DNA of 64,000 nt from Mactra quadrangularis (GCA_025267735.1 CM046300.1:36279322-36343321), one strand, 5' to 3'; positions 25,840-39,068 are shown, counted from the first letter of the stretch. Made by a program: numbers and translations. Notes: generated from the letters alone by a model not told the origin.

Positions 25840-26320
25840 ATTATATATAATAACATTGTGTTGACAAAGACTGCATTGTGGGTAGGAAGTTTGGGGATGA
25901 GACATTATTAGGTAATACTAAAATAGGATGAAATATTCAAGCTATCATTTTCACAGATTTGGTTACAAGTCTAAATCTAAGAGTTTTAAATTTATGATGA
26001 TACCATCTTATTGAAATTTAACACTTAATAACTCACGAAAGCCTTTTATATCATCTAGGGTGACAAGCTGAAAATTGCTAATATTTTTAACTTGACAGCT
26101 GGTGTATAAATTTACCATGATTTGCACATTCTAGACAGCGAGTGTTAAAAAACGCAATGAATAATGATTTGTTATTGTAATATTTCTGTATTCTTTGATG
26201 AGGGTTATTGTTTAGATTTTTTGTACTGGGATGTAGCTGTTGTGATAATGTGGAAAAGATGAATGTCCTTTCTACTTGAAGGTATAGCCTGAATTTCTGT
26301 ATACTGTCCAAACTAAATAA
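25840..26320. other. Intronic, nothing recognised
   Basis: No supported feature. Confidence 0.3.
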
Positions 26321-26677
26321 GGGACCTTAGTCAGTTATTTCCCCTTGTATACTCTTCAAATAGGTAGGTCCAATTAGTTGGATTACTCGGATTTCACCCT
26401 TAGTTTTCTATGTCAATTTGCCAAAATTAATCTTAAATAACTTTTAGTAAATCATTTAATTCGTTTAAAATTCAAGCTAAGTATTTTTAGGGTAAAGAAC
26501 TATCTAAATTTCATCATTTTTGTAAATATCATTATTAACAAGAAAGATATTAGATGAAACATTTTGTTATCCTTACATAGGAATTCAATGATAAAATCCG
26601 AGAATTCTAACAGTAAGGACCTACTTACCAATTGGATTGCTTCAGATTTTATCAGGGAAAGATAACTGACTAAAGTT
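26321..26677. mobile_element. MITE family M, copy 1
   Basis: Inverted ends CCTTAGTCAGTTATTTCCCC and CTTTAGTCAGTTATCTTTCC (right end read inward). About 355 bases, aligning along its full length with 35303-35655. Confidence 0.85.
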
Positions 26678-26689
26678 CTATGTGTCTAT

Positions 26690-28080
26690 GATTTAATTTT
26701 TTAGTTACCTCCCTTTGGTCATAAAATCAACTTTAAGGGTGATAAGCTTCATTTTTCCAGTTTAATTTGCACGTTCAGAAAAGTCTTAAATCATACATAT
26801 CAAACATAACACAATGCAAATATTTTGAAGAAGGAATTTTTGGCAGGGAATGGTCAGCACAAACACAATTTTGATTTCTTGTCAAAAGGAAGCTATTTGA
26901 AAATTCCAGGAGGAGGTCTGCCTCCTATTAGCCGCTCTTGCTATTTCCACTATTGAAGTGACTACAACAACAATATTTTAAGATAGCCTTGAAATATGAT
27001 ACAATGCATTTCTGAAACTATTACTGTCAAACTAAAGCACAATAATTAAAAGATAAATGTCTTCAAACATAATTATAATAACTGTCACTCAATACTATCA
27101 CATATATCATGTCTGTTGCATCCACCAGAGTTATAACAAACACAAATATTTCACACTTTAGTAATTTAAGAAGAAAATAAACAATTCCCATTAGAAGTTT
27201 GTCTGCTTTGGACAAAGGACTAGGCAAATGTAACTCCAGTTTTTGTTATCAAATTTAGCGAAAACTTAACAAATAATATTTTAATAATTTTTTTAGAAAA
27301 CTGATTTGAATTTTTTTTTAGCAAATTAAATAAGAAATTTAGCAGTGAAAATAACACCAAGATGGTGAGACATATATTTTGGAATCTTATGACTTGGTGT
27401 GTTGTTTTTACATAAAACAGAATGTTACACATGGTACGTACAAACAGACAAGTTTGGAGATGTTTTCACTTTGTAGGCTTACCTGGAATAGATTTAATCA
27501 AAATTTGATAACCATTTACTTTAAAATTATTTTTAGTTTTTGAGTTATTTTTCTGTTATGGAACATATTTATTGTTGTGACTACAAAAATAAGCTTAAAA
27601 CTATGTTTTGGAAAAGAATAACATACAACATGGTTTTGGAGGCTTTGGGATAGTCAGATGCTGAATCTTGTAAAAGTGATGGATTCATGAACATTGCTTT
27701 CATTCATTATAACCCATTTTGTGTACATTTAAAAATAATTGTTGTACAAAAATTTCATTGAAATCTAAGGACTTTGGTAAATTTTCTTTGTCTCCAAGCT
27801 TTTGGTGGGCACTGTAAATCAATGCTATAAGTCTTAAATCACTTCTTGATTTAATAAAAGGAATAATATCAAAAGTTTCACCAAGTTCAACTCATACCCC
27901 AATCAAAACCCATAATATTGTTGCTTGTAGGAAAAAAACTTACTACTTAAAAATTCTGACTTTTTGCGAAACCAGGCAGAGGACTGCAAAGTGATTAACA
28001 TTAAGTTATGAGATGTTTTCATAATAGAGCAGTAATAAATTTGTATACTACAAAATTTCAAAAATATTTATTATTTGCCT
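26690..28080. other. Intronic, nothing recognised
   Basis: AT-rich; no exon or repeat border seen. Confidence 0.3.
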
Positions 28081-28082
28081 GT

Positions 28083-28294
28083 TGGCCACACAAGGACCAA
28101 TTTAAATCTAGTGTCATGAGAGGGTTGGCCCTTAGTTGCCTATCAGTCTATGAAATCAGTGGGTGTCAGTTTGCCAAGGACAACCAATTGCTAGTTCCGG
28201 CAACCAAAATTTTCTTTTGAGCAACCAAATTTCTACAAACAAGATGTACTGCTAGCTGCTAAAATGACCTGTTCAGGCAACCACTCTCATATCC
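28083..28294 (+). repeat. Family K repeat, left part, interrupted
   Basis: Contains GTCTATGAAATCAGTGGGTG and GGCAACCA blocks as in the inverse copy at 51175-51345. It breaks at CACTCTCATATCC and resumes at 29701. Confidence 0.75.
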
Positions 28295-29700
28295 ACTCAG
28301 CAATTCATCTCATTCTAGATTGTGTGTTCTGTGCTGTGGTACCCGTGGGGGTCTGTGTCTTCCCGGGGCCACAGGGCAATACAGACAAAAATAGTTGTAA
28401 AACAAGAGGCGGCCCGATCAACTCAAATTTAAAGAATCCATATTTATGGACATTAAACAACATCGATTGTTTAATAATTTCCATCTAACTTTTAACGGTC
28501 TTGTTGTTGATTATGTAGTTTCTCTCACTCGGTGGTCTAAGATATTTTATTGCACATAGTGTATATAAGTTTTTTTTTTTTTTTAAAGGTTATCTTGTAT
28601 TTTTTAAGACAATTTTTTATAGGCCCTAATAAGGAAACCGTTGTTTATTACAAATAGTGAGTTGTTGATATATTATTTACTCACAATTATTCAATTGGTA
28701 TATTATTTAAACGTTAATTATTATATATTTTTTCTTTTAACTACCTATTTTTAACATTACCGAGTGAGAGCATGCCCAATCCCATTACCCCCCCCCACCT
28801 GTATAAATAGTGACACACAGAGATATGGATATATTTTTAGTCTTGATACGATGATCTTTTAATTTTTGTCATTATACATATTCTTAGTCTTAAAACAATA
28901 TAGTTTTTTACATGTATATAAGATAGTAAATTGTCTTAGGACAATATAGTAAAATAGGGTTAGAGAGACAATTCAAAATTGTGGGTTTTATTTTATACAA
29001 TATAATATACGTATGTCGCTAACATTTTCACCGACACACTCGGCTATCTTATGATACCCGAATGATACTTAGTCACAGTTTTTTACAAAACTCTGCATTA
29101 TTACAAAAAGAATAATGTGGAAGTTTTTAAGGTTAGCACATCAGGCCGCCCAACCAGCTTTAGATATGGACTTATAACCTAAGCCATTCTATAAGCATTG
29201 GTTACATCCCTCCCAAACACCTTAAAACAGAGAAATCTTAAGGTTTTGGGATAGTAATATCTAGTTGGGAATGAAATGAAGGTCGAACCTCTTTCATTTA
29301 CAAATTTAGCCCCTACAAGGTTACCTACTGAAAACTAAGCCAGTTCTTGAGAATTCTATTTTTATCTGTGATATAATTTATTAACTATAGTCTAAATATT
29401 TTTAATATAGATTTATATATTTTTGTAAATAGAAACTAAATTATTGTATTTTTATCTTAGATTTTTACATTGTTAACAAAGGGTAAGAAGACACACATAC
29501 AGCCCTTTTCAGGGCTTCTTATAAACAGAACGTATGTGTGTGGCCCTTGTAAGGGCCTCTTACTCCTTTTTTTTTATAATTTTAGTATCTTCATTTTAAA
29601 TAGTAAATTAAAAATAGATTTTTGAAAATATGGGCAAAAGTCGGTTAAAACATTTTCTTTGTAAACAACCGACGTTTTAAATAAACACACTTGACTTGGT
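28295..29700 (+). mobile_element. 1.4 kb retroposon-like insertion with 13 bp target duplication
   Basis: CACTCTCATATCC lies at 28282-28294 and again at 29701-29713, and the interrupted repeat K continues normally after it. The left end is GC-rich (CCCGTGGGGGTCTGTGTC). The right end has two hairpins (AGCCCTTTTCAGGGCT and GGCCCTTGTAAGGGCC near 29502-29560) and AATAAA near 29680. No reverse transcriptase is visible, so it is non-autonomous or deleted. Confidence 0.75.
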
Positions 29701-29790
29701 CACTCTCATATCCTAATTTTCGTAGACAGCCAATGCTCTTAAATTAGAGTTACTTTGTGACTACACTTTCGAACCAAATTTCAGACCAGC
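29701..29790 (+). repeat. Family K repeat, right part
   Basis: CACTCTCATATCCTAATTTT then CGTAGAC, matching the end of the copy at 21513-21775. Confidence 0.65.
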
Positions 29791-30456
29791 ATACCTAGAT
29801 ACCTAGAATATTATATCAAGCCACCATATTAGCTGTCCTTGGTAGGTACAAATGATATAACAATATTTTAAAGTGCTTAGTAACAGGTGTATGAAACACA
29901 CTTAACAATTCAACAGAATATCATTAAAATAATAACCATGCTATCAGAAAACAGTAACATAAGATGAACAACAACATCTAAACAACAAAATGTAACACTT
30001 CATTATAGATTAATACAAGTTATAATTGGCAATAACAAAAATAAATCATGTTTTGTAGTAACTTAAAATGATATAAATGTTCATTGCACAGTAAATCACT
30101 ATCTTGTAAAAACACAGACTAATTATGCCCTGAAGTTGATTTTTTAGGTGCAGCCATTTACAGGTACAAATGTATAAGCTTTTGTACTTATTGTTACACT
30201 GCACAATTTATCTAGACTAACCATGTGTCAGGACAACTTTCCTTTAACCCACTTGAGCTCCGATCCCAGTTACCATGGCAATGCTTGGAGCAAGCAAACT
30301 TACATAGGAAATGGTTTCAGGACTCGACATTAAATGTTGTCCGATTGACCCTGACGACTTATATTTGGGTTCAGGCAAACTGTTTCTGCTACTTATCATT
30401 TGGTTTAGGCAAATAAAACATAGCTGGTTGTCCAACCAGGCCACCTTGTTTGACAA
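29791..30456. other. Intronic; possible family K remnant at 30225-30440
   Basis: GTCAGG, GTTCAGGCAAAC and GGTTGTCCAACCAGG strings resemble family K but with no clear border. The open frames here show no protein family. Confidence 0.3.
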
Positions 30457-30712
30457 GAAATGTAATGTGGAAACCACATTAAAGCCAGATTTAAAAAACT
30501 TTAATGCAAAAATTACAAAGGAAAATAACCTATAATAAAGGCAGGCAGAGTTGTGGTTACTTTCTAATTCTGTTCATCACATTGTATGTTATCATTGTAT
30601 GAAGTTTCATAAAGATCTGACAATAAATGGCAGAAATATACGGTAAAGAAAAACTAAATCACTGCAATTGTTAACAACAGCAGACAATTTTTTCATTGAA
30701 AAATCTGGCTAA
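30457..30712 (+). repeat. Dispersed repeat, family H copy 2
   Basis: Aligns with 12092-12365, including AATGTGGAAACCACATT and GTATGTTATCATTGTATGAA. Confidence 0.75.
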
Positions 30713-30714
30713 AA

Positions 30715-31185
30715 AAATAATGCTGAGCCCTGTGTTTGACACAAGATTACAGTACAAAACAATGAAACTATATGATAGACAATAATTGAACCACAAAATT
30801 GGAATCTATTTGCACAATCTTAGAATATCATTAATCTATAAAATAAAACTTAAATACACTGTACATAAAATCTAAGTAGCATGTTTTAACTATGAGAATT
30901 TATGATACCAGAAAATTAATATTTAGTGTCTACTAATAAAAATGCCAGAAAAACTAAAACAAGAGTAATAGAAATTAACCAGGGTTATTCAATTCAAATT
31001 GACAGACTTTTGATTTCTTTTTATATCAGTTGAAACATAAAGATTTGGTCATAAAAAATAACACTTCTTGAATTTATTCCAAATATTTAACTATAATAAT
31101 GTTTTTTGAAAATATCAAGACCGCATTTTATAGCACCAAGTTACCCTACTTGCATTGAGAAATGTTTGTGTATTATAATTTAAAT
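30715..31185. other. Intronic, nothing recognised
   Basis: AT-rich. Confidence 0.3.
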
Positions 31186-31188
31186 CTC

Positions 31189-31260
31189 AGGTTTAGCCCA
31201 AAACGGTCGTAACTCAATATTAGAAAAGATCAAGTTACAACTGTTTTGGGCTTAACCCAC
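31189..31260. repeat. Palindromic repeat, family B copy 4
   Basis: Best preserved copy: AGGTTTAGCCCAAAACGGTC with inverted GGTTAAGCCCAAAACAGTTG. Confidence 0.8.
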
Positions 31261-31261
31261 A

Positions 31262-32150
31262 AAATGTCACTGCATCACACCAGAATTATTTCATCCAAAA
31301 TGAATGCATAATGCCATACTCATTATATGGCATAATTTAGATTCTTGCAACATTAAAACACCATTCATTTTTTGTTTTTCAAACAAATTCTTGGAGTAGC
31401 AGCGCGCATAAAGAAATAATTGATACAACTTATACAATTTAGATGGTATTTTATCATACCAGACAAAATCTAAGATACTCACTTCTTCATCAAGATAAAT
31501 GAAATCATTTATTTTATCGTAGATATATAACTATATTATTTACTGATTCTATGAGAAATGTGACAAGATATATACATCACTACAAGGTAAAAGTGCATGT
31601 TGTCATCTGTAATGATACATACAACAATTTCTAACAACATACATGTATATCATTTGGACAAAACAAAAGAAACTAATGAGGGCAATTTGTACAGATAGAT
31701 ATTATGTCATACAAACAATTGGAACAATCTCTGATAGCGCACTCACTTATTTTGGATCTGCTGGCTAGATTTTTTTCACAGGAATACAATTGGACAGACA
31801 GACAATTAGTCAGAGACAAACACATAAATTTGGGAATATTTTTAACTACATAATTAGTGCGTCATAACATCGAAAAAGCATTCGGTTAAAATAGGAAGTA
31901 ATGAAACATTGATAATTTGAGAACATTCACATGTCTCCACTGATTACTAAGCTAAAGTCAATCAAACAATAGATGTTGTTAATGTACAAACAACACATAG
32001 CCTAAGGTATGTATAATATATATATTACAAGGTTAAAGTTAAACAATAAACTTTCTTAAACCTTCAACAACACCAAGTAATAATTAATGTCACCAAAAAC
32101 ATTATATTTTACATACTGTCATTGATGTACAAGTTTACTTTGTAATGCTA
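31262..32150. other. Intronic, nothing recognised
   Basis: AT-rich. Confidence 0.3.
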
Positions 32151-32164
32151 CAGTCCAATAAACA

Positions 32165-32460
32165 TAAAAATAGCCGTGAGGGCACCGTACAGGCGCGGTG
32201 CGATCAAGCTCCGCAAGGACCCATACAAACTCTTGCGTACCCGTATGGACTGTTATGTTTTTACCAGGGTCCTTGAGATGAGCCCAGGATACACGAATCA
32301 GTACACGAGTAAGGATTAAACTTGCATGTCTTCCAGCTACGGCTACGTACATGGGGTGTTGTTTTGTGCCATGCGAACCATCACCTTAATACGCAAGGCT
32401 TCCCAAGGCCTACGACTGTCTGCATGTACAGGTCCGCAACAAGCCACGATTTTATGGGAC
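32165..32460. repeat. GC- and CpG-rich block of unknown origin
   Basis: About 300 bases with far more CpG than the surroundings, including CACCGTACAGGCGCGGTGCG and TTGCGTACCCGTATGG. Open frames on the - strand look unlike protein. Probably part of a mobile element, but borders were not found. Confidence 0.35.
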
Positions 32461-32847
32461 TGAGGCATAAGAAATAACAAACCTACAATATGAAATTTCA
32501 TATATTTTTGTTTTAAGTATGCTTCACTAAAATTGTAGGGGTACAATTCATATTTCTGAGTTATAACTCTGATACATTGAGAGCCACTCAAGTGTTTCAT
32601 TTCATTAAAAGGTTAAAATATTCAAAATCCTGTCATTGCAGATTTGGATGTTTTCAGCATTAAAATTGAACATTATAAGAAAAGAATCCTTCTCCAGGTC
32701 ATTGTATATCTTAAACCTCAGGACAAGTCCAGAAAATTTTCACTCGAACAGACGAATACAATCACACATTACTACAACTGATTATCACAAATATTTCTAT
32801 AAATAGACATTCCACAAGTGCCGGTCTGACAGACCTGACCCAATCTC

Positions 32848-32930
32848 CCAATCTCCGTAAACACATATCCTGTAGAGTATGCGAGCAAAAAATTTAAGAT
32901 CGGGTTTTAATCAGATTGGACCTGACCAGT
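32848..32930 (-). mobile_element. MITE family L, end fragments
   Basis: CAATCTCCGTAAACACATAT joined through a few bases to an inverse GATCGGGTTTTAATCAGATT, i.e. both ends of family L with the middle deleted. Confidence 0.6.
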
Positions 32931-32934
32931 GAAA

Positions 32935-34065
32935 TTCCAGTCGGTCCAGCAAAAAGTCTGCCATAACCAGTCCAAAGGTCCAGTTAAATTTCATTTTTTT
33001 AAATTAAAATGAGGACAACTATTGGCCCTTTTATCTTATTCATTGGTATGCATTGAACTAATTTGGATGTTTGTCTTCAGTTTAAAAGTTATAATAAAGA
33101 CTGATTAGCAACCAGAAAACAGTAATGATAAGTCAAGACATATTGACATTTTGATGATTTCTTCCGGTCCAGTGATTCTTCTGAGATCACTGGACCGAAT
33201 GTCCATTAATGTCAAAACACGTTTTGGAATGTCTGCTATAAATAGTAATGAAGTTGCAATGAAAGAGTGCTATACTATAGCTTCAATGCTATAGATACAA
33301 TTTCCAGTACTACTCATGTGACCATGACTGTGCCAAGCAAGTACAAGGGATGATACTCCAAGAAATCTTTAGGTTGACAATTTTTGACTGATTGATGTTG
33401 AAATCAGTGCCAGTGAAATAACTGATTAAACTGAAACAAAATGTTTAATGGAACAAAAACCTGCACCCTTGTGTTTAGCTGCTAACAGCTTCAATCAAAA
33501 CTAAATTGTTATGGAATGTAATGGTGCCGTTATCTTATTGCACAAGTAGTTTCAACTATCATTATCGGAAAGTGTCTGAAAAGTAACACCACATTCAAAG
33601 AAAATTTCCTTGAATTTAATTTCCAATGATAAGCCTTATCAACATTTTTTGCACCAAAACTTTAATGGAAAATAAAAAAAATGACCATCATCTGAATTCT
33701 CATAAATCAAACATTCAGATAAGACAGCACTCTGTGAGATCTACAAACAAGAAAGAAATCATTTGATTGATAGTTCCTTTTAGAATGGCTTTTATTAGAC
33801 CTGGAACTCACCAGGCTGTAATATTAAAATTTTGCTGTTTCAAAGTTTTCACATCAACCAATCAGAGCCTAGCTTAATTAAAGTTTTTAATGTTATAAGT
33901 AGCAAGTAATCTATGATATAACAATGGCATTCTATAGAAAAGGGTAAAGATATAACATCTAAGACGCACAACTCACCACAGTATTCAGCAATTTGGTACG
34001 CAACAGAATATAGTGCAGTGTATGAAGACAGAATCTAGGATATTTTTGTTTTTTATAGAATAATT
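32935..34065. other. Intronic; GGTCCAG-bounded remnant, otherwise nothing
   Basis: TCGGTCCAGCAAAA at about 32940 and GGTCCAGTGAT / ATCACTGGACCG near 33170-33200 suggest an inverted-repeat element of about 265 bp, degraded. Confidence 0.35.
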
Positions 34066-34072
34066 ATAACAA

Positions 34073-35129
34073 GAGCTGTCAGAGGAGACAGCATGCTCGA
34101 CTTAGTAAGTGTTTGTCACAGGAGATGTGGTTGATGATAAGGAACATACATATTTTAAAATTTGAAAATATAACCTTAACAAATTCAAAGAAAAAAAAAG
34201 AAAAAAATAGAAAACTATAAGTTCAAGGGGGATAACTCTGAAAAATGTATAAGGGGTTATGAATCTTGTCACATGAGATGTGGTTGATAATAAGGAACAT
34301 ATATCTAAAGTTTGAAGTCAATACCTGTAGAAATAAAACAGTTGCAGTAAAAACAAACATTTTTTAAAGAAAACTCTAATTTCAAGGGGAGATAATTCTG
34401 AAAAAATATATTTGGAGTTATGAACCTTGTCGCATGAGATGTGGTTGATAATAAGGAACATATATTTAAAGTCAATACCTAAAGAATTAAAACAGTTGCA
34501 TTAAAAACAAATATTTATTAAAGAAAACTATAAGTTCAAGGGGGATAACTTTGAAAATAATGTATACAGAGTTATGAACCTTGTCACATGAGATGTGGTT
34601 GATAATAAGGAACATATATCTAAAGTTTGAAATCAATACCTAAAGAAATAAAACAGTTGCAGTAAAAACAAACATTTTTTAAAGAAAACTCTTAAGTTCA
34701 AGGGGAGATAATTCTGAAAAAAATGCATTCGGAGTTATGGACCATGTCACATGAGATGTGGTTGATAGAAAGGAACATATATTTAAAGTTTGAAGTTAAT
34801 ATCTTAAGAAATAACAAAGATACAGAAGAAAGTATTTTACTGCACAAAAACTTTAATCTGTGCACAAAAACTTCAATCAGTTCAAGGGGAGATAATTCTT
34901 AAAAAAAACGTGTTTGGAGTTATGGACCTTGTCACATGAGATGGGGTTGATAGTAAGGAACATATATTTAAAGTTTGAAGTTAATATCTTAAGAAATAAC
35001 AAAGATATAGAAGAAAGTATTTTACTGCACAAAAACTTTAATCAGAAATGTGGACGCGGACGCGGACGCCGCCGCCGACGCCGGGGCGAGTAGGAGAGCT
35101 CTACATTACTTCGTAAAGTCGAGCTAAAA
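34073..35129. mobile_element. 1 kb element with five tandem units of about 155 bp
   Basis: It begins AACAAGAGCTGTCAGAGGAG, TGCTCGACTTA and ends TACGAAGTAATGTAG-type sequence with AAGTCGAGCTAAAAATG, so the subterminal sequences are inverse. Five core units carry TTCAAGGGG(G/A)(G)ATAA at 34222, 34380, 34534, 34694 and 34879. A GC-rich GGACGCGGACGCCGCCGCCG tract lies just before the right end. Confidence 0.85.
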
Positions 35130-35302
35130 ATGTATAACAAATGATTGCTTATATAACAACAAGAATATCAATCAATAGATACAAAGTACTTTAAACCTCA
35201 ATAGGTACAGATTCATAGTCAAACCTTGTATATTACTTTCATTTTCAAATGACAGTTGAAAGAAGACAGATGTAAACACATCAGGATTTAATGTGCGTAA
35301 TT

Positions 35303-35655
35303 AGGGACTTTAGTCGGTTATTTCCCCTTTTATTCTCTTCAAATAGGTAGGTCTAATTAGTTGGATTACTCAGATTTTACCCTTACTTTTCAATGCCAAA
35401 ATTAATCTTAAATAACTGTTTTTGTAAATCATTTAATTTGTTTAAAGTTCAAGCTAGGTATTTTTAGGGAAAAGAACTATCTAAATTTTATCATTTCTGT
35501 TAATATCTTCATTAACAAGAAAGATATTTGATGAAATATTTTGTTATCCTTACATAAGAATTCAATGATAAAATCCGAGGATTCCAACTGTAAGGACCTA
35601 CTTACCAATTGGATTGCTTCAGATTTTATCAGGGAAAGATAACTGACTAAAGTAC
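35303..35655. mobile_element. MITE family M, copy 2
   Basis: Near-identical partner of 26321-26677 with inverted ends CTTTAGTCGGTTATTTCCCC and CTTTAGTCAGTTATCTTTCC (right end read inward). Confidence 0.87.
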
Positions 35656-35659
35656 CTAC

Positions 35660-37285
35660 TTGGTTTAATAAATAAATTTTATTGACTAAGCACAAAAACA
35701 TACTCCATTTGTTCAGTCCAGTTGAACAAGGAAATTATTAGAATGTTAACATTGCCATGTGTTTCGAGGTAAATAAATATTTTTACCCATGATGCTAAGC
35801 ATTGCCGCAAAAAAAGGTCAGTATGACTGTTAGTGTACAAAACAATAACACTAAGTCACATGATCAAAGACAGATCACAATAGATCTACCTAACCATTAG
35901 CATTATAACATCAAATGATTCAAAAATGCAACCATACACACCAGAACGTCACAATAGCTAACCATGAACATTTGAATTTTCAAAGGGTTCATACAACAAC
36001 TAGGCACACCAAAAAACAAGGATACAAGAGAATATTGTTGAAAGCGTACAGTATTCAAACTAGAAATGCAGACTAAGAATTTCTTAACTAGATGAAAACA
36101 ATACAACATGAAATGAGTGTTAAAATAATTATTAGACATGATTTATTATATGGCACTTGTCTAAGAGAAACAATTCATCATTATTATAAATGTAATATCA
36201 TAGCATAGACTTCAAGTCTTTGTAGAGTCTACAAAATGATAGAGGTAGCTGTCTGTGAAGTTGATACAGGTCACAATGTTACATGACATTAATGATTGTG
36301 ACGATAAATCTAGGAAATGAAATTCACAGCAAGTGTAATGTTATTTAAAGCCAAGCTGATGCAATATGATGTTTGCACTAATGTTAGTTTATTATTATGC
36401 CATTCATCAATATTGTCAAGCTACTTATGGCATCCAGCCCATGTGTTCTAGATGTAAGCTTATTCTCTTGGCATTTCTAGAAATAGACCTTTCCATGACT
36501 TTACCTATTTGCATAATCTAACAACAAACAGAAACAATTTGTCCAACAAACAAGGCGTAAACAATTGTACACATCATTCATGTTAGTGAGCTATTGTATT
36601 GTAAAAGTTGCCAAGGAAATAATCAATCTGCACAGCAGTTACGACACAATGGCCTACATAGACATGTCAAGTAAAAGATTTTCTTTCACCATCACTACAA
36701 GGGGTAAGTGTGTGATCATGACTAGACAAACACTGCAGGTGTAAAGTCGTATGGTAAATGATTGCAATATGGTAGTCATTTGACACAAACATGACTGCTG
36801 CGCCAACTCCAAACAATTTGCAAAAAGTGCACCCTTAAAATTCTCCATGACAGATCTTTCAAGGGATGCAAAAGTCAAACCATAAGAAAAGGTTCAAAGT
36901 GACAGTCTCTCCTGGTAGGGGAAGACCCCTGAGAAGCCAATGGTGTGTTCTCGATGATTTTCATGAAAATTTGTTCAAAATCATTGCATATTCAGCTGAA
37001 AACAAACATGCATATTTCATGCATTACATTTACTAGTATGGCGTCAGTTTCGCTGAATGCGTGAGACTTGAAACGTATGCCATGATGACTCAACTGCTTA
37101 GTAAATTGATACAGCAGTTTTGTGCAGATCATACAAACTCCAGCCATATAAGTCAACAAATACTGTGGGGCAGTCATACAGCTAATTTAAAGCAAGCTAA
37201 AGTTGCAATCCATGTTTACAAATAAGACCAACTCACTTCTAAGGTCATATCAAGTCAGACCTTGCAATTATATTAGAACTCTACT
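35660..37285. other. Intronic, nothing firmly recognised
   Basis: Somewhat less AT-rich at 36650-37180, with open frames on the - strand, but no splice-bounded exon or known family. Confidence 0.3.
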
Positions 37286-37290
37286 GTACC

Positions 37291-37690
37291 ACAATCTAAT
37301 TAAAACCCGATCTAAAATTTTCCGCTCGCCTACTCGCCAATTTTAGATCTGGCCTTTTCAAACGAAGGTCACGTTCAGGTGACCTTTTCTCATCATAATA
37401 TTCATGACGAAATTGTTATGATACGTAACTTGTTTACATCGTCTACGTCACTCAATTTGAAATGAGCCGCCCAATTGCAGACTGTGAATAATACCACTGT
37501 TAAATTAGCATGCAAACCTTGGTCTAAAAATAGAAATTACGAAATCAAAATGTGATTAATAGTGTTTTCATCTAGATGAAAGCTACGCATTGATTGGTCG
37601 ACACAAAGTTCATCTCGACGTGACCTTCCACAGAGACAGTAGAGACCTGTACGACAGCAGTCTACAGGATATCTGTTTACGGAGATTGTA
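37291..37690 (+). mobile_element. MITE family L, fullest copy
   Basis: Ends ACAATCTAATTAAAACCCGA and, inverted, ACAATCTCCGTAAACAGATA. About 400 bases, with ACC next to each end as a possible 3-base duplication. Confidence 0.7.
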
Positions 37691-37694
37691 CCAA

Positions 37695-38795
37695 TACCAT
37701 CCAAATCTTATCTAATGCACACTAATGTTGCACTCAGAAGTATTACTTCCCTCTACATCAAAGCAATAAGACCACAGATATTACGTCTGACAATTTTGAT
37801 TAGAAATGAAACCTTTGGAATGTTTTAAGTTTAGATTATTCTGACAATTTCTCAAAGCATTATGTCAAATATACACTAAGCAAACACAAAATTCTGCAAA
37901 TGCAACAGAAAATTGATATAAACTGTTTTCTAGAAATTTGAAGAGATTGTTTATTTATCAACCAGCAGCAGATGTTCAAAAATAACCATCCAAAGTCATC
38001 AATTTTGTAGAAACAAAAATAACTTGTACATTTAAGACATAAATGATATAAACATCTAAATAGTTTTCTAAGCAAAACATCTACCATTCTTTCTCATTAA
38101 TTCTCGTCTAATTTAGTGTTGAATTCTCATCAATTGTCTAATATTTCAGCAATAAAGCAAACATTGCAAAATAATTACATAAAAATACATAAAACCAGGT
38201 TTTCTGAGTTCATGGTACTTTAAAGATATTAGTACCCACTTTAAAATCCATTATTTTAGGCATAGAAACAATGCATACAAATGAACAAAAATTAACAAAC
38301 AAACAAAACAATCTTTCTTTCAATTAACAATACTTTTAGACAAAGGATTTGTTAATAAAGCTGTCTAAGTGTAGGTAATTATTGTTATATTAATCATAAA
38401 TTTACAAAATAATAACATCTCTTTTTAAAGACATCACTCCACCCCTCTCTATGGTCTATGGAATGTTAAATATTTGTGCTCATACTCTGTAAAACAGACA
38501 TTACCGTTATTTCACATCTTCGTTGTTCAAATGCTGAAACCATCAAGTAAGTCCAGAGAAAGTCTCTTTTCTCGACATAGTCACCTGCCTATAGCTTTAA
38601 GGGCCGTTTCTACAATTCCACAATCCGCTACATTTTATAATTATGTTAGAAGTAGTATATCAGATTGCCTCTTTTTATACTTTGTATGAATTTGTATGAA
38701 TACAAAATAATGTTTTTATTCAACAAGCAAGCATTTTTCTCTTTATGCTGTATGGTTAATTGCTATGATATTTGATGAAAATATAAAAGCTACAT
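37695..38795. other. Intronic, nothing recognised
   Basis: No convincing exon. Confidence 0.3.
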
Positions 38796-38798
38796 TTT

Positions 38799-39068
38799 TT
38801 GGCGCAGTTTGTAGTGCGCCTGGATTTAGAATCTAGTGTACCAAAGTGGGTTCAGGTTCGAATCCCACCCAGGGAGGTTATACCCTTCCATGCAAAATTT
38901 GGCAATAATGTCAATTTTCCTCCATCAATAAGGTATATGGAGAAGTTTCCGACCTTGCGGAAGGGTAGGTGAGTATTGGTTATAGCAAGGGTCCATAGTT
39001 AGGTGCCATGGACATCGTAAAATAACCTAAAAATTATGTTGATACAGTGTTAAACCCAGTATAGCTAA
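38799..39068 (+). mobile_element. tRNA-derived SINE, family D, full length
   Basis: tRNA head TTGGCGCAGTTTGTAGTGCG (box A) and GGTTCGAATCCCACC (box B), then a body with TTATACCCTTCCATG, CCTCCATCAATAAGG and the end TGTTAAACCCAGTATAG. Confidence 0.88.

Noticed and set aside
32119..32600. Two - strand open frames in the CpG-rich block
   Set aside because: No splice logic, no protein family pattern, and probably repeat-derived.
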